From contig NZ_RBXT01000001.1 of the NCBI RefSeq assembly GCF_003635045.1, positions 2,852,001 through 2,916,000 on the forward strand: 64,000 bases of DNA. Reading direction: 5' to 3'. A program made the translations under genes and the position numbers. Positions 55,702 to 62,472 of the stretch are shown one piece after another. Each line of letters begins with the position of its first letter. Position 1 is the first letter of the stretch. Source of the stretch: Terracoccus luteus (lineage in GTDB: Bacteria > Actinomycetota > Actinomycetes > Actinomycetales > Dermatophilaceae). The notes under the pieces were generated by a model. The model had not been told where the DNA came from, made no database searches, and saw only the letters and a list, made by a program, of their open reading frames with translations.

Positions 55702-57294
55702 ATGACCGACCACGAGGCCCCCACCGAGGAGCGGTCCCCCGGCCGTGGGTCGCAGCGCGACCGACGACGCGCCGACTTCCGCAGGGCCATCGGGCTGACC
55801 GCCCTGGGCACGGTGCTGCCCGGCGCCGGCCTCACGCAGACGCGCAACCGCCGGCTGGGCTGGGTGCTGCTCGGCGTCACCCTCGTCGGCATCGTCGTCC
55901 TCACATATCTCGTGCTGACTAAGGGCCTGACCGACACCGCTCTCGGGGTCGTCAGCCGCTCGAGCAACCTGCAGCTGCTCGTCGTCGGGTTCGTCGTCGT
56001 CGGCGTCCTCTGGTGCGCCTCGATCGTGCTCACGGCCGTGCGGGCCCGCCCCCGCCGGCTCGACCGCTCCCACACCCGGTGGCTGGCCGCCTTCACGACC
56101 GTCATGGTGCTCGTCATCGCGACCTTCTCGTACAAGGCGGCCGAGTACGCCACCATCACGAAGGACACCGTCGCCGGCATCTTCACCGGCAAGAACGACG
56201 CGACCGGCGGGCCGGACCTCAACCCCGACGAGGGCGAGGACCCGTGGGCGAACACCCCGCGCGTCAACGTCCTGCTGCTCGGGTCGGATGCCGGCGTGGG
56301 ACGTGAGGGCACCCGCACCGACTCGATGGTCGTGGCCAGCATCGACACCAAGACGGGCCGCACAGCGCTCATCTCCTTGCCCCGAAACCTCGAGAACGCG
56401 CCGCTGCCGGCAGACAGCCCGTTGCGCGGCCTCTACCCCAGCGGGATCTACGGCTCGCCTGTCTGCATCAGGGCCCAGACGAACGCCAGCGACCGGTGCA
56501 CCCTCAACGCGATCTGGACGGAGACCGACCAGTACCGTCAAGACCATCCCAGCGCCTTCAAGGGCGAGGCGGTCCCGGGCCGAGATGAGACCAGAGACGT
56601 CATCTCCGAGATCCTCGGCCTGCGGATCGACCACACGGTCGTCATCGACCTCAAGGGCTTCGAGCAGCTCATCGACGCCATGGGCGGGCTCGACGTCAAC
56701 GTCAAGCTCAGCGGCAACGACACGAAGCTGCCCATCGGCGGCCACCTCAACGAGGTCACCGGCCGCATGGAAGGTACGGTGCTCGGCTACTTCGAGCCCG
56801 GCCTGCAGCACCTCGACGGCTCGCGCGCCCTGTGGTACGCCCGCACCCGAGCCGCCGACTCCGACAGCTACCGCCAGGCCCGCCAGCGCTGCGTCGTGCA
56901 GGCGATCGTGCAGCAGGTCAACCCCGCGAGCATGGTGGCGAAGTACGCCGACATCGCCCGTATCGCGAAAGACAACATCTACACCGACATCTCCTCGGAC
57001 AGTCTTCCCGCGTACGTCGACCTTGTGCAGCGAGTACAGCGGGCGAAGATCACCAGCGTCGCGTTGACCTCGACGCAGAAGATCTACTCGAGCAATCCCG
57101 ACTACGACCGCGTCCGTGCCCTGGTGAAGAAGGCGATCACCACGCCGCCGGCCCCCAAGCCGAGCCCGAGCACCTCGAGTGGCTCGTCGTCCAGCTCGTC
57201 GTCCACCCCGACGGGGTCGGCCACGGCGCCGTCGGGCTCGGCCACGACCGAGCTCACGCCTGAACAGAAGGCCGAGGCCTACAACGCCTGCTGA
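55702..57294 (+). CDS. LytR-CpsA-Psr (LCP) family wall-polymer ligase
   Basis: LCP proteins transfer lipid-linked glycopolymers onto peptidoglycan. The 530-residue protein has a basic cytoplasmic end, about three transmembrane helices (28-70, 90-112, 130-150) and then the LCP domain (about 190-440). Conserved residues are the Asp/Arg network in LLLGSDAG, REGTRTDSMVVASIDTKTGR, SLPRNLE, DHTVVIDLKGFEQLIDAMGGLDV, and the Arg-rich SRALWYARTRAADSDSYRQARQRCVV. The tail is a Ser/Thr-rich linker ending EAYNAC. It lacks the LytR_C domain, which is encoded apart at 19.2 kb. Start ATG has GAGAGGA upstream. Confidence 0.94.
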   Translation: MTDHEAPTEERSPGRGSQRDRRRADFRRAIGLTALGTVLPGAGLTQTRNRRLGWVLLGVTLVGIVVLTYLVLTKGLTDTALGVVSRSSNLQLLVVGFVVVGVLWCASIVLTAVRARPRRLDRSHTRWLAAFTTVMVLVIATFSYKAAEYATITKDTVAGIFTGKNDATGGPDLNPDEGEDPWANTPRVNVLLLGSDAGVGREGTRTDSMVVASIDTKTGRTALISLPRNLENAPLPADSPLRGLYPSGIYGSPVCIRAQTNASDRCTLNAIWTETDQYRQDHPSAFKGEAVPGRDETRDVISEILGLRIDHTVVIDLKGFEQLIDAMGGLDVNVKLSGNDTKLPIGGHLNEVTGRMEGTVLGYFEPGLQHLDGSRALWYARTRAADSDSYRQARQRCVVQAIVQQVNPASMVAKYADIARIAKDNIYTDISSDSLPAYVDLVQRVQRAKITSVALTSTQKIYSSNPDYDRVRALVKKAITTPPAPKPSPSTSSGSSSSSSSTPTGSATAPSGSATTELTPEQKAEAYNAC

Positions 57295-57525
57295 CGCCCA
57301 CCGCCGGCGCTGCCGGGGCTGACCGCGCCAAGCCGGCCCCCGCGCGTGCCGCCAGCACCTGAACGGTCACGACGTCCTCAGGTACGCCCGCCCCGACGGC
57401 ATCCGGCACCATCTCGACCCCGCGGCCCGACCCCTCGCTGCTGCCCGACGGCATGGTGCCGATCTCCGACTACGGCCGCTGCTGGCGTCGGGTCGAGAAG
57501 GGGCCGACGACTGCCCCGAGACGAA
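57295..57525. other. Gap between the LCP gene and the csp terminator; nothing identified
   Basis: No ORF with credible composition and start, no RNA structure that I can name and no repeat were found. One copy of the over-represented octamer lies at 57397-57404. Confidence 0.5.
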
Positions 57526-57556
57526 CGAGACCCCCGGCCAATGGCCGGGGGTCTCG
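57526..57556 (-). terminator. Terminator of the cold-shock gene
   Basis: CGAGACCCCCGGCCA and TGGCCGGGGGTCTCG are exact inverted 15-mers around a single A, 40 nt past the csp stop on the minus strand. Confidence 0.85.
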
Positions 57557-57595
57557 TCACAAACGACTATGGGTGTCGCTCGTTGCGATGTCTGC

Positions 57596-57799
57596 TCAGA
57601 GCGGACGAACTGCGTCAGCCTGCGGGCCCTTCGGACCCTGGGTGACCTCGAACTCCACGCGCTGAGCCTCGTCGAGCGAACGGTAACCGTTCGACTCGAT
57701 GGCCGAGTAGTGGACGAAGACGTCGGGGCCGCCGCCGTCCTGGGCGATGAAGCCGAAGCCCTTCTCAGCGTTGAACCACTTGACGGTGCCCTGTGCCAT
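57596..57799 (-). CDS. Cold-shock protein (CspA family)
   Basis: ATG 57799 ([18 protein letters not shown]) gives 67 residues. The RNA-binding motifs RNP1 KGFGFI (13-18) and RNP2 VFVHY (27-31) of the five-stranded OB fold are intact. It acts as an RNA chaperone. The upstream frame to 57913 is an artefact of the leader. A GGAAGAG ribosome site and a long leader (see 57800-58100) precede it; cold-shock mRNAs commonly carry such leaders. Confidence 0.96.
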   Translation of the reverse strand: MAQGTVKWFNAEKGFGFIAQDGGGPDVFVHYSAIESNGYRSLDEAQRVEFEVTQGPKGPQADAVRPL

Positions 57800-58100
57800 A
57801 CGGGTGACTCTTCCTTCTTTAGCGTGTGGGACGACGCACCTCGCGTCTCCCAAGCTGCCGCTTCTACTCCGCTCGCAGGGTCGAAACCCTTGTCTTTCAC
57901 AAAAACCCGACACCGTGGTCGATGACGGGTACCTGCGTGACTGCGAGGAACTGCAACTGCAACCGCGACGAACCTAGCAGACTACCGACGGGTCGTCCTG
58001 TCGGAGACGCGGCCGTTTTTCCGCCCCTTCCAGCGGCCGCACCTGGCCTCTCGACCGATGCGTCCGGTCGGCCCGGACGACGTGACGCGGCGGCCGGGTC
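57800..58100 (-). promoter_or_regulatory. Long 5' leader/promoter region of csp
   Basis: No gene is seen here. On the minus strand TAGGTT (57976-57971) is a plausible -10 box, giving a leader of about 165 nt before the csp ATG, AT-richer than its surroundings and including GTTTTTGTGAAAG. A long structured leader is usual for cold-shock genes. The stretch 57980-58100 also holds the TGGCCTCTCGACCG element (58043-58056) just past the folP stop. Confidence 0.5.
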
Positions 58101-59066
58101 TCACGTCCCCGCGACGCCCGCCGAGGGCGTGCCCGCCACCGCTGCGGTCCCCCGCTCCGCCCGCAGCGGAGGCCGGTCGCCCCGGATGGTGGCCACCATG
58201 TCGAGCACCCGGCGGGTGGCCCGCACGTCGTGGGAGCGGAACACCGCGGCCCCGAGCCAGGCGGCCACTGCGGTGGCGCCGAGCGAGCCCTCGAGGCGGT
58301 CGTCCGCGAGCAGGTCGAGGGTCTCGCCGACGAAGTCCTTGCGTGAGATCGCCTGGAGGACGGGGTGACCCAGCGCCACGACGTCGGCCGTGCAGCGCAG
58401 CACCTGCAGCGAGTGCGCCGTCGTCTTGCCGAAGTCGAGGGTGGGGTCGACGAGCACGCGTTCGCGGGGGATGCCGGCCGCCTCGGCCGCCGCCGCACCG
58501 TCGGCGAGGGTGCGCAGCACGTCGCGCACGACGTCGAGCGGGTCGTCGCCGTACGTGACGTCGACCGGGTCGGTGCGAGGGGGCAGGCCACCGGTGTGCG
58601 AGACGACGTAGCCCGCGCCGAGCCGAGCCGCCACGTGGACGAGCTCGGGGTCGTGGCCGGCCCACGTGTCGTTGACGAGGTCGACGCAGTCGGCCCCCGC
58701 GGCCAGCGCGACCTCGCAGCGCCACGTGTCGAGGCTGAGCACGGCGTCGGGGTGCGCCCCGCGCGCCCACTCGAGGAAGGGGACGACACGACGGATCTCT
58801 TCGTCGGCGTCGACCCGCTCCCCCTCCTGCCCGGCCCGCACGCCGCCGATGTCGATGATGTCGGCGCCCTGCTCGAGCGCCGTGTCCACGGCCCGACGGG
58901 CGTCGTCGAGGTTCGCGTGACGGTTGCCGCCGTAGAAGGAGTCGGGCGTGCGGTTGACGATGGCCATGACCCCGGGATGGGCGGCGTCGAGACGCCGACC
59001 ACGCAGGACGAGCGCGGTCGGCGCCGGGGGGACGGGCGCCGTCGACCCGGGCGAAAGGGGCATCAT
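58101..59066 (-). CDS. Dihydropteroate synthase family protein (FolP2-like)
   Basis: This TIM-barrel family condenses p-aminobenzoate with a pterin pyrophosphate in folate synthesis. The 321-residue protein has VNRTPDSFYGG (37-47), DIGGVRAG, SLDTWRCEVA and the C-terminal SLGATAVAAWLGAAVFRSHDV. In canonical DHPS the first block reads NVTPDSFSDGG and the second DVGGESTRPG; the VNRTPDSFYGG/GGVRAGQEGE variants are those of mycobacterial FolP2, for which canonical DHPS activity has been questioned. No other folate gene is adjacent. It is divergent from the short ORF at 59262. Confidence 0.88.
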   Translation of the reverse strand: MMPLSPGSTAPVPPAPTALVLRGRRLDAAHPGVMAIVNRTPDSFYGGNRHANLDDARRAVDTALEQGADIIDIGGVRAGQEGERVDADEEIRRVVPFLEWARGAHPDAVLSLDTWRCEVALAAGADCVDLVNDTWAGHDPELVHVAARLGAGYVVSHTGGLPPRTDPVDVTYGDDPLDVVRDVLRTLADGAAAAEAAGIPRERVLVDPTLDFGKTTAHSLQVLRCTADVVALGHPVLQAISRKDFVGETLDLLADDRLEGSLGATAVAAWLGAAVFRSHDVRATRRVLDMVATIRGDRPPLRAERGTAAVAGTPSAGVAGT

Positions 59067-59106
59067 GCACGTCCCTGTCGCAGGGTCAAGACCGTCTCAT
59101 CGTCTG

Positions 59107-59124
59107 TCATAGAACTGTTATGAT
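59107..59124 (+). promoter_or_regulatory. -10 element overlapping a TCATA/TATGA dyad
   Basis: TATGAT (59119-59124) is a near-consensus -10 in one of the few AT-rich patches. It overlaps the dyad TCATAGAACTGTTATGA (59107-59123), a good operator candidate. It reads toward the 36-residue ORF. Confidence 0.55.
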
Positions 59125-59261
59125 GAGAGAGCAGCAGACGCCCCCCTCCGAGGAGGCGTCCGGAGGCCAGAGTCGACCGCCGCCCGGTCCGGTTCGTCCC
59201 GCAACGACGACCCACCACCTCGGCCCGTCGGGCCGTTGGCACCAAGGAAACTGAACAGCTC

Positions 59262-59372
59262 ATGTCGTACATCGTCGCCCTTCTCACCGTCATGAACCGC
59301 CCCGCCGCCGTCACGGCCGTCGGGCAGTACCGCGCCGGCACCACCAACGAGGAGATGCTCGGTCTGCGCTGA
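59262..59372 (+). CDS. Possible 36-residue ORF in a short independent transcript
   Basis: ATG 59262 opens MSYIVALLTVMNRPAAVTAV, continuing to the end NEEMLGLR. The first 11 residues are hydrophobic. The transcript has a clear -10 (59119), an about 135-nt structured leader (GACGCCCCCCTCC/GGAGGCGTC hairpin) and an intrinsic terminator with T-run at 59409-59436, and no following gene on this strand. An AAGGAA ribosome site is rather far (about 14 nt). It may encode a small protein or be a small RNA with an incidental ORF. Confidence 0.4.
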   Translation: MSYIVALLTVMNRPAAVTAVGQYRAGTTNEEMLGLR

Positions 59373-59402
59373 CCCCGGTCGGCACGCTCGAGAGCGTCCT
59401 CA

Positions 59403-60008
59403 TCAGTCAGGGACTCCGCTCACGCGGGGTCCCTTTCTCGTGCCCCGGGCTGCCCGGGCCGCGGGCGGCACGAGGGCGCTGAGGCGCCAGGTGCCGCCCG
59501 TGCGGGCGAGGCGCAGCGCGGCGCCGGGAGCGACGTCGAGGTGCAGCACGGATGCCGGTGGGCCGGCGAGGGCGTGGACGGCCAGCGCCCGGGCGGCGAG
59601 GGGCGTCACGCTCAGGGTCGCCCCGGCATCCGGCCAGGTCGTGCCGTCGAGGACGTCGCCCACGCGTGCGAGAAGGGCGGTCAGGGACTCACCGCCGTGC
59701 GGCGCCGCCCCCGGGTCGGTGAGCCAGGTCGCCAGGCCCGCGGGGTCGGTGGCGATGACCTCGTCGAGGGGGCGACCCGCCCAGGCACCCAGGTCGGGGC
59801 CGCGGAGGCCGTCGAGGACGGCGACCGCAGTGGGGTCGTCCGCGAGCGCCGACGCCGTTGCGGCGCAGGCGGGTTCGGGCGCTGACCACCACCGGCCGGG
59901 CGTCCGTAGCGCGGGGGCTGCAACCTCGTCGACGAGGTCACCGACGTCCCCGAACACCGCGGCGCGGGTGCCAGTGGTCTCTGCGTGCGCGACGACGACG
60001 AGCCGCAC
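59403..60008 (-). CDS. Histidine-phosphatase-superfamily protein with altered RHG motif
   Basis: GTG 60008 has GGGAGAA upstream and gives 201 residues. The N-terminal strand and phosphatase motif read RLVVVAHAETTG where active members have RHGET/RHGxT: the catalytic first Arg and Gly are replaced by Ala. Later blocks PGRWWSAPEPAC, LDGLRGPDLGAWAGR and PHGGESLTALLARVGDVLD fit the CobC/phosphoglycerate mutase fold, but the second His region is weak (SVTPLAARAL). It is divergent from the B12-riboswitch-cbtBA unit, a common neighbour of such genes, so a cobalt or corrin link is likely even if the activity has changed. Confidence 0.75.
   Translation of the reverse strand: MRLVVVAHAETTGTRAAVFGDVGDLVDEVAAPALRTPGRWWSAPEPACAATASALADDPTAVAVLDGLRGPDLGAWAGRPLDEVIATDPAGLATWLTDPGAAPHGGESLTALLARVGDVLDGTTWPDAGATLSVTPLAARALAVHALAGPPASVLHLDVAPGAALRLARTGGTWRLSALVPPAARAARGTRKGPRVSGVPD
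59409..59436 (+). terminator. Intrinsic terminator with T-tract
   Basis: GGGACTCCGC (59410-59419) and GCGGGGTCCC (59424-59433) pair around TCAC with one G-T pair, followed by TTTCTC on the plus strand. It ends the transcript of the 36-residue ORF and lies inside the 3' end of the opposing phosphatase-like gene. Confidence 0.75.
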
Positions 60009-60023
60009 GGTTCTCCCTCTGCT

Positions 60024-60119
60024 ACGTTGACGGACGTTCGCGAGTGACCTGGAAGTCGGTGGGATTCCGACACGGTCGCGCCACTGTGAGGGACGAGCTC
60101 CCGAGTCAGACCCGGTCAC
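60024..60119 (+). promoter_or_regulatory. Cobalamin riboswitch
   Basis: The segment has the conserved B12 core: GGAAGTCGGTGGGATTCCGAC, then CACGGTCGCGCCACTGTGA containing the B12 box GCCACTG, and GAGTCAGACCC at the 3' side; GTGACC and GGTCAC close the outer helix. It ends about 40 nt before the cbtB ribosome site, so adenosylcobalamin binding would reduce cbtBA expression. Confidence 0.93.
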
Positions 60120-60168
60120 CCGCCAACTCCGCATTCACATGGGTCGCACGAACCCTTCAGGAGGAAAC

Positions 60169-60402
60169 ATGGCACACGTCCACGTCCAGGACGCCACCGC
60201 GTCCGCACCGGCCCGCCCGCTGGTGCTCCCCGTCGTCTCCCTGCGCTCGGCCGCCCCGTGGCTGCTGCTCGCGGTGGTGCTCGTCGGGCTCGTCGGCTAC
60301 TTCGTCGGCGCCGAGCAGGGCGCCACGTCGGTCTTCGCCGGCAACGCCGTCCACGAGTGGGTGCACGACGCGCGTCACCTGCTCGGGTTCCCCTGCCACT
60401 GA
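60169..60402 (+). CDS. cbtB: Cobalt transporter subunit CbtB
   Basis: ATG 60169 has AGGAGGA 4 nt upstream and gives 77 residues. One transmembrane helix (about 30-47) and a short external end HEWVHDARHLLGFPCH with His62, His66, His70, Cys76 and His77 form a metal-binding tail, diagnostic for CbtB. It pairs with CbtA encoded 31 nt downstream. Both are controlled by the cobalamin riboswitch at 60024-60119. Confidence 0.93.
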   Translation: MAHVHVQDATASAPARPLVLPVVSLRSAAPWLLLAVVLVGLVGYFVGAEQGATSVFAGNAVHEWVHDARHLLGFPCH

Positions 60403-60433
60403 GGCGAACTCGGCGACTGACAACCACATACCG

Positions 60434-61372
60434 ATGATCTCCATCCGCGACTTCCTGGTCCGCGGGCTGCTGGCGGGTCTCGTCGGGGGGGTGCTCGCCT
60501 TCGGCGTCGCCTACCTCGTCGGCGAGCCGTCCGTCGAGTCCGCTATCTCCCTCGAGGGGTCCGCCGCGACCGCTCCGGTCCACTCTCCCGACGTGTCCAC
60601 CCACCGGGCTGCTTTGCACGACAGCGTGGTCGGCTCGGTGACCACCGGAACTGCCGCTGACACAGCGCAGTTCGCGACAGCTTCTCTGCTGCCCCCGCCT
60701 TCGGCGGCCCCGTCCGTCGACGCAACCCTCGTCGCGGCTCCCGCTCACGGGGGTGAGCACGGCGACGAGGAGGGCACGATGGTGCCCCGTTCGCTGCAGT
60801 CGACCCTGGGCCTGCTGACCGGCACCCTGCTGCTCGGTCTGGCGCTCGGCGGCCTCGCCGGCGTCGGCCTCGGCGTCGCCGTCGGTCGCCTGGGCCGGCT
60901 GACCGTGCGGGCCACCGCCCTGTGGCTCGCCGGAGGCGCGTTCGTCGTGCTGCACGCCGTGCCGTTCCTCGCCTACCCGCCCAACCCTCCGGCGGTGGGC
61001 AGCGGCGAGACCATCGGCAGCCGTACCGGCCTGTTCTTCGGCATGGTCGGCCTCTCCGTCGTCTTCGCCGCCCTCGCCCTCGTGGTGGGGCGGCAGGTGC
61101 ACCGGACGCACGACGGCTTCACCGCCGGCGTCGTCGGCGTCCTGCTCTACGCCGTGCTCAGCCTCGTCACCGTCGCCGTCGTGCCCTCGTACGACGAGGT
61201 GCCGGCCGGGTTCCCGGGACAGGTGCTCTTCGAGTTCCGCCAGGGCAGCCTGCTGACGCAGCTCGCCCTCTGGGTGGGCATCGGCCTGACCCTCGCGGTG
61301 ACGGCGAACCGGCTCGTCGCCGGTCACGACGCGGCCCACGCCGACGGCAGTCGCGAACACGTGCCCGCCTGA
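60434..61372 (+). CDS. cbtA: Cobalt transporter subunit CbtA
   Basis: ATG 60434 (MISIRDFLVRGLLAGLVGG) gives 312 residues with about five to six transmembrane helices. The DFLVRGLLAGLVGGVLAFGVAYLVGEPSVE start (5-34) and VLHAVPFLAYPPNPPAVG (about 175-192) are CbtA hallmarks. A His-rich loop (APAHGGEHGDEE, about 100-111) may bind cobalt. The insert between helices 1 and 2 (about 40-95) is longer than usual and Ser/Ala-rich. It is the presumed cobalt channel for cobalamin synthesis. Confidence 0.93.
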   Translation: MISIRDFLVRGLLAGLVGGVLAFGVAYLVGEPSVESAISLEGSAATAPVHSPDVSTHRAALHDSVVGSVTTGTAADTAQFATASLLPPPSAAPSVDATLVAAPAHGGEHGDEEGTMVPRSLQSTLGLLTGTLLLGLALGGLAGVGLGVAVGRLGRLTVRATALWLAGGAFVVLHAVPFLAYPPNPPAVGSGETIGSRTGLFFGMVGLSVVFAALALVVGRQVHRTHDGFTAGVVGVLLYAVLSLVTVAVVPSYDEVPAGFPGQVLFEFRQGSLLTQLALWVGIGLTLAVTANRLVAGHDAAHADGSREHVPA

Positions 61373-61389
61373 CGGCATCCGCCACGACG

Positions 61390-61420
61390 ACGGCCCGGAC
61401 CACGACGTGGTCCGGGCCGT
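61390..61420. terminator. Bidirectional terminator between cbtA and tRNA-Ser(TGA)
   Basis: ACGGCCCGGACCAC (61390-61403) and GTGGTCCGGGCCGT (61407-61420) are exact inverted 14-mers with a 3-nt spacer, 17 nt past the cbtA stop and 29 nt from the tRNA 3' end. Confidence 0.85.
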
Positions 61421-61449
61421 CTCGTACTCAGCCCTTCGGGGCGACGACG

Positions 61450-61537
61450 CGGAGGGCGTGGGATTCGAACCCACGATGGGCTATGAACCCATAGCGGTTT
61501 TCAAGACCGCCGCACTCGGCCACTATGCGAGCCCTCC
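61450..61537 (-). tRNA. tRNA-Ser (anticodon TGA)
   Basis: Acceptor arms GGAGGGC and GCCCTCC pair, with discriminator G. The anticodon loop CTTGAAA gives TGA, with a long variable arm and T-loop TTCGAAT. CCA is not encoded. It decodes UCA and probably other UCN codons. Confidence 0.95.
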
Positions 61538-61699
61538 AGTGCGCCGCTGAGTCTAGTGTCCCGATCGAACGAGGCCCGCGCGCGCGTCGGTCGTCGCAGC
61601 CGCGCGTCTCGTCATCGACGAGAGATCGGCCGCCGGCTGTGCCAGCATGACCGTCCGGGCCGCCGCCGTCGTGCCCGTCATCGCAACGAAGGAGCGGCC

Positions 61700-62452
61700 G
61701 TGACCGACGAGACCCCCAGCGGCGGGACCGACCTCGAGCGACTGCGAGAGGCTGTCACCCAGGACGCCGGGACGGACCCTGGCAGGTGGCACATCCCGGC
61801 TGGCTACCCGGCGCTGGCCCTGTGCGTCCTCGACTCGATCTACTCGACCGGCAACCGGTACACCGCCGTCGTGCGCATGCTCGACAGCTACCGGGGGCTC
61901 CGGTCCGCGGAGGGTGCGGATGCGTCGGCCGACGGCCCGTCAGACCTCGTGGCCGTCGGCGAACGCTGGGGCGGCGCCGAGGGCTTCGCCGAACGCACCG
62001 GGTACAGGTGGCGCGCCTGGGCGAACCAGTCAGCTCCGCTCAAGGCCGCGGTGGCACTGGAGGCCGCAGCGCTTCTCGACGCCCACGGACTGCGCACGGT
62101 GGACGACGTCCGCGCTGCCCTCACCGACCCGGACGACCAAGAACGGTCAGAGGTCAAGAGATGGTGGCTGCGCCTGCCCGGGCAGCGCAGCGGCATCACC
62201 TGGGGCTACTTCCTCATGCTCGCCGGAGTGCCGGGCGTCAAGGCGGACCGCATGGTCGTCCGCTACACCGGTCGTGCCCTCGGCCGCACGGTGTCGTCCA
62301 CCGAGGCCGCCGCCCTCGTGGGCGCGATGGCCGACGAGCTCGGTGTCTCACGCACCCTGCTCGACCACGCCATCTGGCGTCTCGAGTCGGGTCGCTCCGT
62401 CTACGTCGAGGCAGAGGACGCCCCCGTCGACCGAGTCGACCACGACGACTGA
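61700..62452 (+). CDS. Orphan protein with HhH-GPD-like features
   Basis: GTG 61700 (VTDETPSGGTDLERL) follows AAGGAG by 7 nt and gives 250 residues. The body is helical; LCVLDSIYSTGNRYTAVVRML (about 38-58) and LPGQRSGITWGYFLMLAGVPGVKADRMVVRY (about 160-190) resemble the helix-hairpin-helix and the GxxxVKxD loop of base-excision DNA glycosylases (GVPGVKADR with an Asp in the catalytic place). The [4Fe-4S] cysteines are absent. I cannot name a family. It is convergent with a NERD helicase gene (20-nt gap), so a DNA repair or defence role is possible. Confidence 0.6.
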   Translation: MTDETPSGGTDLERLREAVTQDAGTDPGRWHIPAGYPALALCVLDSIYSTGNRYTAVVRMLDSYRGLRSAEGADASADGPSDLVAVGERWGGAEGFAERTGYRWRAWANQSAPLKAAVALEAAALLDAHGLRTVDDVRAALTDPDDQERSEVKRWWLRLPGQRSGITWGYFLMLAGVPGVKADRMVVRYTGRALGRTVSSTEAAALVGAMADELGVSRTLLDHAIWRLESGRSVYVEAEDAPVDRVDHDD

Positions 62453-62472
62453 TCCAACCGGGTCGACGGCCG

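Noticed and set aside
59120-59260. Actinobacterial 6C RNA
   Set aside because: A C-rich hairpin is present, but I cannot see the paired six-C loops that define 6C, so I left it as an unnamed leader.
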